From: an uncultured Ilumatobacter sp.
GTDB lineage: Bacteria > Actinomycetota > Acidimicrobiia > Acidimicrobiales > Ilumatobacteraceae
Reading direction: 5' to 3'
Assembly: GCA_937905835.1 (NCBI GenBank)
Contig: CALCXK010000056.1
Location: 124,001 to 188,000 of the forward strand
DNA length: 64,000 nt
Part shown: positions 18,707 through 26,706 of the stretch, piece by piece
Numbering within the stretch: position 1 is the stretch's first letter
Layout of the letters: every line of letters begins with the position of its first letter
The notes under the pieces: generated by a model
Told to the model about the DNA's origin: nothing
The model's input: the letters and a program-made list of their open reading frames with translations, nothing else
The model's database searches: none
Program-made: the position numbers and the translations under genes

Positions 18707-19444
18707 CTAATGACCCATGCCGAGGCCGCCGTCGACCGGTAGGACAGCGCCCGTGATGTAGGCGGCGTCGGGGCCGGCAAGGAACGCAACAGCGCCGGCG
18801 ATTTCGGCAGCTTGTGCCATGCGGCCGAGCGGGACGGCGGCCGTGATGTTTGCGAGTTGATCGTCGGTGAGCGCAGCAGTCATGTCAGTTTCGACAGGGC
18901 CGGGAGCGACGACGTTGACGGTGATTGATCGTGAACCGAGTTCGCGAGCGAGCGAGCGAGCGAAGCCGACGAGACCGGCCTTCGATGCCGAGTAGTTCGA
19001 CTGGCCTGCTGAGCCGAGCATGCCAACAACTGATGACATGAAGATGATGCGTCCGGAGCGGGACTTCAACATGCCCTTTGCCGCACGCTTGGCGACGCGG
19101 TACGAGGCAGTGAGGTTGGCATCGAGCACGGACGCGAAGTCGCTTTCGCTCATGCGGAGAAGTAAGCCGTCTTTCGTGACACCAGCGTTTGAGACGAGCA
19201 CTTCGACGGAACCACCGAAGTGCTCTTCGACGGCGGAGAATGCGGCGTCGACTTCGTCGGTCAACGTGACGTTGCACTTGACGCCGAAGAATCCTTCGGG
19301 CGGGGGAGAGGAGTTGTACGTGACCGCGACGCGGTCACCCTGGGCTGCGAACCGTTCGGCACATGCAAGGCCGATACCCCGCGAACCGCCGGTGATCAGC
19401 ACGATGCGGCCTGCAGCGGTTGGGGTAGATGATGAGTCGCTCAT
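18707..19444 (-). CDS. fabG: 3-oxoacyl-ACP reductase FabG
   Basis: 245-residue short-chain dehydrogenase that reduces 3-oxoacyl-ACP with NADPH. Visible motifs: cofactor glycine motif TGGSRGIG (about 18-25), NAG (86-88), and catalytic S138, Y151 and K155 in the YSASK context, ending PVDGGLGM. The ATG overlaps the fabH stop codon (ATGA) and AGGAAAA precedes it, so translation is coupled to fabH. Third gene of the FAS II operon. Confidence 0.96.
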   Translation of the reverse strand: MSDSSSTPTAAGRIVLITGGSRGIGLACAERFAAQGDRVAVTYNSSPPPEGFFGVKCNVTLTDEVDAAFSAVEEHFGGSVEVLVSNAGVTKDGLLLRMSESDFASVLDANLTASYRVAKRAAKGMLKSRSGRIIFMSSVVGMLGSAGQSNYSASKAGLVGFARSLARELGSRSITVNVVAPGPVETDMTAALTDDQLANITAAVPLGRMAQAAEIAGAVAFLAGPDAAYITGAVLPVDGGLGMGH

Positions 19445-20409
19445 CGAACGTTTTCCTGAGCGGTGGTGGTCCAGCGGACGATCGCGCTTGCCGCTGACAT
19501 GCCTGCGCCGAAGCCGACGAAGAGGACGAGATCGCCGTCGTTGATGCGGCCCTTGTCGAGCGCATCGTTGAGGGCGAGGGGGACAGAGGCTGACGACGTG
19601 TTGGCAGTGCGATCGAGGACGATGGCAGCCTTGTCCATCGACAGGCCGAGCCGGTCCATGGATGCCGAGATGATGCGGATGTTGGCCTGGTGCGGGACGA
19701 CAAGGGCGATGTCGTCGGACGTGACACCAGCATGCTTCATCGACTTTGTGGCCGAGTCGACCATGATGCGCACGGCGCGTCGAAAGACCTCGCGGCCTTC
19801 CATGATGATGTTTCCACCGAGTTCGGCGTAGAGATATTCTTCGGCGCTGCCGTCGCTGTCGAGGTCCCAACCGAGTAGTTGGCCGGGCCCGTCGACGGCT
19901 TCGATGACCGATGCGCCGGACCCATCGCCGAACAGGATTGCCGTTCCGCGATCGGTCCAGTCGGTGATGCTGGAGAGCGCGTCGGTACCGATCAACAGCA
20001 CCTTCTCGGCGCCCATTGCAATGAGGCCATGGGCGGTAACGAGGCCGTACACCCAACCAGAGCAGGCTGCATTGAGGTCGAACGCGCCGCATCGCAAGCC
20101 GAGCGCTTCCTGCACGGTCGATGCAGTTGCCGGAACAGTGCGGTCAGGTGTCGTGGTGGCGAGTATCAGCGCATCGATGGCGGCCAGTTCGACGCCGGAC
20201 ATCTCGAGTGCCTGGCGGCCGGATTCGATCGACAGCGCGCTCGTGAGGCCGCCCACGTGCCGCTGATGGATACCGCTGCGATCGACGATCCAGTCATGAT
20301 CGGTGTCGAACATTTTTTCGAGGTCGTGATTCGTCAAAACCTTTTTGGGCAGGGCTGAGCCCCATCCGGTGATAACAGCGCCTCGTACGCCTTCGCGTGT
20401 TGCTGGCAT
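19441..20409 (-). CDS. fabH: 3-oxoacyl-ACP synthase III (FabH / KAS III)
   Basis: 322-residue initiating condensing enzyme joining an acyl-CoA primer to malonyl-ACP. The triad is C116 (NAACSGW), H240 (VPHQANIRI) and N270 (RTANTSSASVP). The start at 20409 is set by GGAGG eight bases upstream; a longer open frame runs to 20991 but only overlaps fabD in another frame. It lies 22 bases after fabD and overlaps fabG by four. Confidence 0.96.
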   Translation of the reverse strand: MPATREGVRGAVITGWGSALPKKVLTNHDLEKMFDTDHDWIVDRSGIHQRHVGGLTSALSIESGRQALEMSGVELAAIDALILATTTPDRTVPATASTVQEALGLRCGAFDLNAACSGWVYGLVTAHGLIAMGAEKVLLIGTDALSSITDWTDRGTAILFGDGSGASVIEAVDGPGQLLGWDLDSDGSAEEYLYAELGGNIIMEGREVFRRAVRIMVDSATKSMKHAGVTSDDIALVVPHQANIRIISASMDRLGLSMDKAAIVLDRTANTSSASVPLALNDALDKGRINDGDLVLFVGFGAGMSAASAIVRWTTTAQENVR

Positions 20410-20431
20410 GGGTGTTTCCTCCCTATTGGCG

Positions 20432-21607
20432 TCAGCTCGTGCGGAGCCAGGCGATGGGTTGGCGAGCAGTGACTCGTTCGGTGTCGACAGCGATATAGCT
20501 CTGGAGTAGTCCGGCGAACGGCGAACGGACTTCCTGATCGGCAACGTGGCCGATGATGGTGCCGACTTCGATCGCCGAACCTTCGGACAGAACTCCGAGG
20601 AGCGTGAAAATGCCGGCAGCTGGGCTGACCACGATGCGTTCGGTGGCGAAGAGGTGTTCGCCTTCGAGTTGTGAGCCGCCCGTGGGGGAACTGGCCGTGA
20701 CCCATTCGAGCAGCCTGTCGAGGTCTTCCGGGGTGGCGATCGAGATGGTCCGAGCGTCTTTGACCGTCCGCTTAGCCATGCCGGTGAGTACGCCGCCGGG
20801 GCCGAGTTCGGCGAAGTCGGTAACGCCGGCCTCGGAGAGGGTGAGCAGGCTCTGCTTCCAACGAACCGGACTCGACAGCTGAGCCGAGAGCAGGCTGGCC
20901 CACTCGTCTCCACGGTCGTGGGCCATTGCATCAACGTTTGACACGACAGGGATCTCGGTGTCGCGAGGCTGTGCTTCGGCGAGGGCTGCACGGAGTCGAT
21001 CGCGGGCAGCGGTCATGAAGGGAGTGTGGAATGCGCCCGAGACCGGGAGGCTCATCACGCGTTTTGCGCCGAGGGTTTTCGCATGCGCGCTCGCAGCTTC
21101 GATGCCCGCAGGCGATCCCGCTATCACAACTTGGCCGGGGGCGTTGTAGTTGGCAACCCACACGTCGGAGTCGGCTCGGCGACACGCAACATCAACGTGC
21201 TCGTCGTCAAGGCCGAGCACGGCAGCCATGGTTCCTGGCTTTTCGAGGCCGGCGTCGTGCATCGCGGCCGCCCGAGCGGAGACCAAGCGGACGCCGTCGT
21301 CGAAACCGAGCGCGCCGGTGGCGGTGAGCGCGGTGTATTCGCCGAGCGAGTGGCCGGCGCAAAAGCTGGGCTCGAGCCCGAGCCGCTCAGTAGCGTCGAG
21401 CACCATGAGGCTCGATACGAACGTGGTGAGCTGTGCGTTACGGGTGTCTTGCAACTCGTCGGCATCGGCGTCACACAACAGCGCTCCAACGTCGCGGCCG
21501 GCGACTTCTGAAGCCTCGTCAACCAGTTCCCAACTCTCGTGGCCCTGCCATGGGCGCCCCATTCCGGGCCGTTGCGACCCCTGGCCGGGGAAGGTAAATG
21601 CGAGCAT
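20432..21607 (-). CDS. fabD: Malonyl-CoA:ACP transacylase FabD with a C-terminal biotinyl/lipoyl-like domain
   Basis: 391 residues, about 80 longer than typical FabD (near 310). Residues 1-300 are a normal malonyltransferase: FPGQGSQ, the nucleophile S87 in GHSLGEY, and H194 in GAFHTPFM. Residues about 322-390 look like a biotinyl/lipoyl-attachment barrel: VVSPAAGIFTLLGVLSEGSA, a hinge, then VRSPFAGLLQSYIAVD and VTARQPIAWL. The lysine that carries biotin or lipoate in the hairpin is missing; the stretch reads IIGHVADQEV. The added fold is my inference from pattern; FabD identity is secure. First gene of the FAS II operon, with a 200-base upstream gap that should hold its promoter. Confidence 0.9.
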   Translation of the reverse strand: MLAFTFPGQGSQRPGMGRPWQGHESWELVDEASEVAGRDVGALLCDADADELQDTRNAQLTTFVSSLMVLDATERLGLEPSFCAGHSLGEYTALTATGALGFDDGVRLVSARAAAMHDAGLEKPGTMAAVLGLDDEHVDVACRRADSDVWVANYNAPGQVVIAGSPAGIEAASAHAKTLGAKRVMSLPVSGAFHTPFMTAARDRLRAALAEAQPRDTEIPVVSNVDAMAHDRGDEWASLLSAQLSSPVRWKQSLLTLSEAGVTDFAELGPGGVLTGMAKRTVKDARTISIATPEDLDRLLEWVTASSPTGGSQLEGEHLFATERIVVSPAAGIFTLLGVLSEGSAIEVGTIIGHVADQEVRSPFAGLLQSYIAVDTERVTARQPIAWLRTS

Positions 21608-21811
21608 TGGGGCGAGGTTAGACGGCTTCTGGGCGTTCGTGCAGCTACCCGTGAGAAATACCGAAAGCGTCCTTGTTTCGTGACCCTCTCACAAAACACC
21701 CGCCCGATTTGGTACTGAATGTTTCCCGGCAACTCGGCGAGGATGGCAGCGTTGCCCCGTCGCAACAGAGGTGCCTGAACGATTCCGAACCGCGTTAGCC
21801 TCGCTGCGCAC

Positions 21812-21885
21812 GCCCCAGTAGCCCAATTGGCAGAGGCAACGGTCTCAAACACCGTCCAGTCTCGGTTCGAGTCCGAGTTGGGGCA
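21812..21885 (+). tRNA. Class I tRNA with anticodon CAA (nominally Leu)
   Basis: A complete cloverleaf: acceptor GCCCCAG / TTGGGGC, D-stem GCC / GGC, anticodon stem ACGGT / ACCGT with loop CTCAAAC (anticodon CAA), variable loop of only five bases (CCAGT), T-arm CTCGG-TTCGAGT-CCGAG, discriminator A, then CCG rather than CCA. CAA decodes UUG (Leu), yet bacterial tRNA-Leu has a long variable arm, as in the Leu(GAG) gene at 58693. The amino acid it accepts is therefore uncertain, and it may be non-functional. A decayed relative lies 0.9 kb downstream. Confidence 0.7.
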
Positions 21886-22216
21886 CCGCACAACACCTGC
21901 GAGATGGCCCAATGAGGGGAAACAGGTGACAACCGAATCGATGACCGCGCTTCGTATGGCGCCGGAGAGATGTCGGAGCGTGAGCCGGGATCGGTGGGGC
22001 CGAGGTGCTCCCGGTTGAGTGCAGTGCCGTTACTTGATTCGGTCATGCCGTTTTGGTGTGGTGCGCCACGTGGATAACCCGGCATGAGAGACACCGGTGA
22101 TCTGGCACGACCGTTCGGCAGCGTCATCGGGGGTCCGTACCTCTGGAACATCGCAGCGGCGTGCGGCGCGATAGGCCATAATGATGTACTCATTAACCTC
22201 AACAAGAAAGAAGATT
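21886..22216. other. Gap between the CAA tRNA and the low-GC membrane gene
   Basis: 331 bases without a convincing gene. The minus strand has a weak frame with a stretch (HQNGMTESSNG) faintly like the catalytic end of integrase-fold transposases, too short to call. Just before the next gene, CATAATGATG near 22178 could contain a -10 element. Confidence 0.4.
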
Positions 22217-22573
22217 ATGAACGAATCAGCATGGCTGAAGATGAGTCGCCAAAATTCTGACCAGATGAGTAAGTCGCAAATGACTTACTTTCTCTCGATG
22301 AGCGCGCTCACCGCCACGATTGTTTTTAGTACCGCAGGAGACTTCGCCCTCCTCCTGACTGTCGCAGCTGTAGGAACAGCACTGTTCGGTATTTTGAGCT
22401 TTGATGCCGCACAGCAGGGGGCCATCACGATGAGTAAGTCGATGCCTGAGAGCATCGCAGCGACACCGATCGGAGAAGCAATTCGTGAGGTGAATCAATA
22501 CCAGCTCTATCGTGCGACGAATGCGCTCTTCACAGCAGGAATTGCAGCTGTTCAGATTATCGCAATTAACTGA
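22217..22573 (+). CDS. Small membrane protein of unknown function, low-GC
   Basis: About 118 residues (MNESAWLKMSRQNSDQM...). Three hydrophobic segments are likely: around LSMSALTATIVF, FALLLTVAAVGTALFGIL and ATNALFTAGIAAVQIIAI; the segment between the second and third is polar. The start is chosen for the AAGAAAGAAG purine run before ATG 22217; ATG 22181 is in frame. Base composition is clearly lower in GC than all neighbours and codon choice differs (AAA, ATT, TTT, AGT are frequent), a sign of transfer. It lies between an unusual tRNA gene and a decayed tRNA copy and ends at a strong hairpin. I do not recognise the family. Confidence 0.6.
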   Translation: MNESAWLKMSRQNSDQMSKSQMTYFLSMSALTATIVFSTAGDFALLLTVAAVGTALFGILSFDAAQQGAITMSKSMPESIAATPIGEAIREVNQYQLYRATNALFTAGIAAVQIIAIN

Positions 22574-22594
22574 GCTGGGCGGCTAACCGACGTT

Positions 22595-22630
22595 GCCCTT
22601 CGCGCCCCTGGTGACAGCGGCGCGAAGGGC
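22595..22630 (+). terminator. 12-bp hairpin after the small membrane gene
   Basis: Perfect arms GCCCTTCGCGCC (22595-22606) and GGCGCGAAGGGC (22619-22630), 12-base loop. Located 21 bases after the stop codon. Confidence 0.7.
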
Positions 22631-22734
22631 CGCTTAACTCAGCGCACGAGTCGGCCAAGGGGAATTCATAGAGCAGAGTTGATTCACAGATCGGACTCGG
22701 ATTTCCGGATATCGCCAGGTCAGACACGCGGTCG

Positions 22735-22784
22735 CTGCGCCCTTCAACACGATTGATTGTCGGTTCGAGTCAGACGTGGGGCAC
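22735..22784 (+). pseudogene. Decayed tRNA-like remnant
   Basis: The 3' half aligns without gaps to the CAA tRNA at 21812-21885: CAACAC near the anticodon loop, then TCGGTTCGAGT and GTGGGGCAC. The anticodon loop would read CTTCAAC, but the anticodon stem does not pair, the T-stem has a mismatch and no 5' acceptor strand exists. It is best read as an eroded duplicate or the far end of an old insertion at the tRNA. Confidence 0.5.
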
Positions 22785-22979
22785 GCAAGTTCTTGATCGT
22801 TCAGCAGTTCTGGCAGCGTGCCGCTAGGGGAGAGATCTCCGGCAAGGTGTTGAAGAGTTCGCGCCAACGTACCGACGAACTCGGCTCAACGGTTCGTGCC
22901 ACCAGCACACTGATGGCGGCAGCGCTCTGGTTCGCTCGCTGAGACCCCGACGCCTGAGTCGATTACCATCCAACGCGGT
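22785..22979. other. Gap with no recognisable gene
   Basis: 195 bases before the coiled-coil protein gene. Nothing recognisable on either strand; probably contains that gene's promoter. Confidence 0.4.
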
Positions 22980-23270
22980 ATGAGTAAGCGATCGGTAGAG
23001 CGGCGGCTCGCGAAAACAGGGGCACGGCTGAAGGTCTTGCGCGGTGAAATCGCGGTGACCGAAGAGCAGTTGCTGTACCTCGGCGAAGACGCTGACGACC
23101 AGGCAATTCGGGCCATGGTGGCCGAGACGGCATCTTCATCGTTCGACGCTCGGTCGGCCCAGGGCAACTTCGAGAACATGTCGAAGCATCGCGCCCGAAT
23201 GATTGCCGAAATCTCCCAACTGGAACAGCAGCAAGACGAGCTCCTTGATCAGCTGCTCAGCGTCAGGTAG
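22980..23270 (+). CDS. Small conserved-looking coiled-coil protein of unknown function
   Basis: 96 residues, no signal peptide or membrane segment, almost entirely helical with heptad-like spacing (RRLAKTGARLKVLRGEIAVTEEQLLYLGEDADD, then ARMIAEISQLEQQQDELLDQLL). Composition and codon use match the neighbours, which supports a real gene. It is followed after 88 bases by the ANTAR response regulator and polA on the same strand. The function is unknown; a helical-hairpin adaptor is possible but not shown. Confidence 0.7.
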   Translation: MSKRSVERRLAKTGARLKVLRGEIAVTEEQLLYLGEDADDQAIRAMVAETASSSFDARSAQGNFENMSKHRARMIAEISQLEQQQDELLDQLLSVR

Positions 23271-23358
23271 CTGAGCGGCGTCGTTTGGCGCTGTTCACAG
23301 CGCTTCGGGACGGCGTGTCGTTCGTTGCAACCTGGCGCGGCTGGTCCATAATGAAGCC

Positions 23359-23943
23359 ATGCCCTTGCGCGTCGTGATTGCCGAAGACGAAGCCATCATC
23401 CGGATGGACCTTCGAGAAACCCTCCAAGAAGAGGGTTATGACGTCGTTGGCGAAACTGGGCGCGGCGATCAGGCGGTTGAACTCGTCCGCGACCTGCAGC
23501 CCGACTTGGCGATCCTCGACATCAAGATGCCCGGCATGACCGGCCTCGAGGCGGCCGCGATTATCAACGCCGAAAAGATTTGCGGCGTGCTGATGCTCAC
23601 CGCATTTAGCCAGCGTGAAGTCGTCGAGCAGGCTCGTGACGCGGGCGCACTGGCGTTCCTCGTGAAGCCGTTCCAGAAGAGTGATCTCGTTCCGGCGATC
23701 GAAGTTGCGATGGGTCGCTTCCGCGAGTTGCGCGATTTGACCGGTGAAATCAGTGCACTTGGCGAACAGCTCGAATCTCGTAAGTTCATTGAGCGAGCCA
23801 AGGGCGTGTTGATCGACCAGGTCGGCATGGCCGAGAACGACGCGTTCCAGTTCATCCAGAAGACGGCGATGAGCGAGCGATCCCGGATGCGCGATGTCGC
23901 GGACCGGATCCTCGACGGCTCACTTCGCCCGGATGCTGGCTGA
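23359..23943 (+). CDS. pdtaR: ANTAR-domain response regulator (PdtaR-like)
   Basis: 194-residue two-domain response regulator. Residues 1-120 are a receiver domain with acidic pocket D10, phosphoacceptor D54 (LAILDIKMPG), T81 and K103 (LVKPF). Residues about 130-190 are an ANTAR RNA-binding domain (ALGEQLESRKFIERAKGVLIDQ...ENDAFQFIQKTAMSERSRMRDVADRIL). In mycobacteria the homologue PdtaR (Rv1626) works with kinase PdtaS to control transcription by RNA-based antitermination; it also lies near polA there. No sensor kinase is adjacent here. The stop codon overlaps the polA start by one base. Confidence 0.93.
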   Translation: MPLRVVIAEDEAIIRMDLRETLQEEGYDVVGETGRGDQAVELVRDLQPDLAILDIKMPGMTGLEAAAIINAEKICGVLMLTAFSQREVVEQARDAGALAFLVKPFQKSDLVPAIEVAMGRFRELRDLTGEISALGEQLESRKFIERAKGVLIDQVGMAENDAFQFIQKTAMSERSRMRDVADRILDGSLRPDAG

Positions 23944-26654
23944 TGGGGACGACGCTCCTCATTGACGGCAACTCGCTCACCTATCGAGCATTCTTTGCGC
24001 TGCCGACCGATATGGCCACAGCCAGCGGCCAGGTCACGAACGCCGTCTTCGGCTTCACCTCGATGCTGGCGTATGTCCTGAAGGACCAACAGCCCGACGG
24101 CATCCTCGTCGCGTTCGACCGGCCCGAGCCGACGTTCCGTCACAAGGCCGAACCCGAATACAAAGCCCAGCGCGACGCTGCGCCTGACATCCTTCGCCAG
24201 CAGATGGGTCTTGTCCGCGAAGTGCTCGACGCACTTGGGATCACCTCGATCGACCAGGTCGGTTGGGAAGCCGACGATTTGATCGCCACGGCGGCTCGCA
24301 AGCTCACCGACCTCGGCGAAGACGTCATCATCGTCACCGGTGACCGTGACAGCTACCAGTTGGTCAGCGACCCGCACGTGCGGGTCCTCTACAACAAACG
24401 CGGCGTCAGCGACTATGCCCTGTACGACGAGGCTGGCATCGAAGAGAAGACCGGCGTCACGCCTGCGATGTACGTGCAGTACGCGGCGCTTCGTGGCGAC
24501 AGCTCCGACAACCTGCCTGGGGTTCCCGGTGTCGGCGAGAAGACCGCCGCCAAGCTGATCAACAAGTACGGCGGCCTGGATGGCATCTTTGCCCACGTCG
24601 ATGAACAGACGCCGAAGCTGAAATCGAGTCTCATCGAGAACGAAGCGCGCGCCCGCAAAAACCTCGACCTCATGATGTTGCACTTCGACGCGCCACTCAC
24701 TGTTGAGATTGACGGCGTCGATGTTGACGTCGACTTCATCGATCGCTCGGCCCCGACTGGGCTCGGATCATCGCCTGATCCTGACGAGATGAAGCGGCTG
24801 TTCGAGTTCCTCGAATTCCGAGCTCTCGGTGGCCGAATCACCGAAGCGCTTGCCTCGCTCGGTGGCAACGTCGACCTCGGCCCAGACGAAGAACGCCAAG
24901 AGATCGTTGCTGAAGTCACCATTCTGGAATCTCCTGCGGATGCTGCCGCGCTCATCTCTGTCGCCGAGCACCTCGACGTGTCGGCTGCGTGGACCGGCGA
25001 ACCTGGCCGTTCGTTCCTGACAGGCATCGCAGTGGTCTCAGACGGTTCGTCGTCCGAAGTCGCATGGGTCCCCGCCGACCTACTCGGTGACGAGGCCGTA
25101 GGTGCAGCCTTGACTGCCCACACCAGCGTCCGTGGCCACAACGTCAAAGAGATGATGCGTTCGCTGCTCGAGATCGACATCGAAGTGCGCGGCCTGACGC
25201 TCGACACCGCAATCGCGGCGTATCTGATCGATCCGGCCGAAGCCCACTACGCGCTGCCTGATCTGATCGAGAAGTACACGAGCTTTGGCCGGCCGTCTGA
25301 CGCAGCCAAGTCAGGGCAGCTCGACCTCGACGGCACCTCGATGAGCGATGCCGAAGTGGCCGGGCGAGACGCACTGGCCGTGTACTACCTCGCAGTGCCG
25401 ATCCATGAGAGCCTCGAAGCGCAGGGCATGGCTGAGCTCTACGACACGATGGAAAACCCACTCGTGTTGGTGCTTGCCAAGATGGAGCACGTCGGTGTTG
25501 GTGTCGACATCGACGAACTCCGTTCCCTGAACGATCGACTCAAGGCCGAGGTTGCAGAACTGGCTGCAGAACTCAGAGCAGTCGCGGGCAAGGAAGACCT
25601 CAACCTGAACTCGCCGAAGCAGTTGCGTGAGCTGCTGTACGACGAGAAGGGCCTGACCCCGATAAAGAAGACCAAGACGGGCCCATCCACCGACGCGTCG
25701 ACGCTTGAGAAACTGATGCCCGAGTGGCCCGAGTTTCTCGGCCCGCTGATGCGGCACCGCGAAGTCGACAAACTGCGCGGCACCTATGGCGAAGGCTTGC
25801 TCCACGAAGTCGCCGACGACAACCGCATCCATGCCACGTTCAACCAGACCGTGGCGCGGACCGGCCGGCTTTCGTCTGACCGGCCGAACCTGCACAACAT
25901 TCCGGTCCGCAGCGAGCAGGGTCGCCAGTTCCGCAAGATCTTCGTTCCATCGCCCGGCACCGAACTCCTCGTTGCCGACTACAACCAGATCGAACTGCGC
26001 TGCATTGCCCACCTTGCGTCCGACCCCGGTCTGATCGAAGCGTTCACCACCGGGCAAGACATTCACAACGCCACCGCTGCTCGCGTGTTTGGTGTGGCCC
26101 CGGAAGAGGTCAAGCTCGATCAGCGCTCCAAGGCCAAGATGGTGTCGTACGGCCTCGCTTACGGCATGGAGGCTTACGGGCTGGCGCAGCGACTGAACAT
26201 CCCGGTCGGCGAGGCCGCACCGATCCTCGAGGCCTACTTCGAAGCGTTCCCGAACGTGAAGTCCTACATGGATTCGACGGTCGAAGAGGCTCGCGAGCGG
26301 GGGTACACCGAGACGCTGTTCGGCCGTCGTCGCCCGATCCCGGAGCTGATGAACCCCAACTTCCAAGTGCGCCAGGCTGGGGAGCGGCAGGCCATGAACG
26401 CCGGCATTCAGGGCCTCGCGGCCGACATCTTTAAGGTCGCGCTCGTGCGCATCGACGAAGAGTTGGTTTCCAAGGGCCACGAGAGTGTGCTGATCCTTCA
26501 GGTGCATGACGAAGTACTCGTCGAAGTGCCGCCGGAAGAAAAAGACACGGTTGGCCCACTGCTGATCGCCATCATGCGCGATGCCGCCGAGCTCGACGTC
26601 CCTCTCGAAGTCAACGTGAGCTGGGGCGACACGTGGGCAGCAGCGAAGGGATAG
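23943..26654 (+). CDS. polA: DNA polymerase I
   Basis: 903-residue repair and primer-removal polymerase. Residues 1-290 are the 5' nuclease (LLIDGNSLTYRAFFALP, DRDSYQLVSD, GVPGVGEKTA). The middle region (about 315-500) has the 3'-5' exonuclease fold, but I see no DxE metal motif, so proofreading is probably absent, as in mycobacteria. Residues 520-903 are the polymerase with motif A (VADYNQIELR), motif B (RSKAKMVSYGLAYG) and motif C (LQVHDEV). Y736 occupies the place of E. coli F762, as in M. tuberculosis and T7 enzymes. Coupled to pdtaR; a repeat-family-B palindrome begins in its stop codon. Confidence 0.97.
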   Translation: MGTTLLIDGNSLTYRAFFALPTDMATASGQVTNAVFGFTSMLAYVLKDQQPDGILVAFDRPEPTFRHKAEPEYKAQRDAAPDILRQQMGLVREVLDALGITSIDQVGWEADDLIATAARKLTDLGEDVIIVTGDRDSYQLVSDPHVRVLYNKRGVSDYALYDEAGIEEKTGVTPAMYVQYAALRGDSSDNLPGVPGVGEKTAAKLINKYGGLDGIFAHVDEQTPKLKSSLIENEARARKNLDLMMLHFDAPLTVEIDGVDVDVDFIDRSAPTGLGSSPDPDEMKRLFEFLEFRALGGRITEALASLGGNVDLGPDEERQEIVAEVTILESPADAAALISVAEHLDVSAAWTGEPGRSFLTGIAVVSDGSSSEVAWVPADLLGDEAVGAALTAHTSVRGHNVKEMMRSLLEIDIEVRGLTLDTAIAAYLIDPAEAHYALPDLIEKYTSFGRPSDAAKSGQLDLDGTSMSDAEVAGRDALAVYYLAVPIHESLEAQGMAELYDTMENPLVLVLAKMEHVGVGVDIDELRSLNDRLKAEVAELAAELRAVAGKEDLNLNSPKQLRELLYDEKGLTPIKKTKTGPSTDASTLEKLMPEWPEFLGPLMRHREVDKLRGTYGEGLLHEVADDNRIHATFNQTVARTGRLSSDRPNLHNIPVRSEQGRQFRKIFVPSPGTELLVADYNQIELRCIAHLASDPGLIEAFTTGQDIHNATAARVFGVAPEEVKLDQRSKAKMVSYGLAYGMEAYGLAQRLNIPVGEAAPILEAYFEAFPNVKSYMDSTVEEARERGYTETLFGRRRPIPELMNPNFQVRQAGERQAMNAGIQGLAADIFKVALVRIDEELVSKGHESVLILQVHDEVLVEVPPEEKDTVGPLLIAIMRDAAELDVPLEVNVSWGDTWAAAKG

Positions 26655-26685
26655 TTGCGTCTGGGGTCAGGCCCCTTTCGCAACT
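26653..26685 (+). repeat. Dispersed palindrome after polA (repeat family B, copy 1)
   Basis: Imperfect hairpin with outer arms AGTTGCG (26653-26659) and CGCAACT (26679-26685) and inner GGGG / CCCC around TCAGG. The left arm overlaps the polA stop codon. The block GGGGTCAGGCCCCTTTCGCA recurs exactly after uvrB and uvrC. Likely a transcription terminator in effect. Confidence 0.75.
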
Positions 26686-26706
26686 CTGTAATGACTGACC
26701 ACTGGG

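Noticed and set aside
19445..20991. Long minus-strand extensions in front of fabG (to 20092) and fabH (to 20991)
   Set aside because: The extensions are out-of-frame readings of the neighbouring gene; conserved N-termini and ribosome sites fix the starts at 19444 and 20409.
21795..22205. Minus-strand frame with HQNGMTESSNG, like the end of an integrase-fold transposase
   Set aside because: Only about ten residues resemble the motif, no DDE residues are visible and the frame runs antisense through the tRNA.
22735..22784. tRNA-Sec candidate, because the loop reads CTTCAAC (anticodon UCA) and the window has a selenoprotein gene
   Set aside because: The anticodon stem does not pair, there is no acceptor 5' strand and no long variable arm; it aligns instead to the nearby CAA tRNA as a decayed copy.
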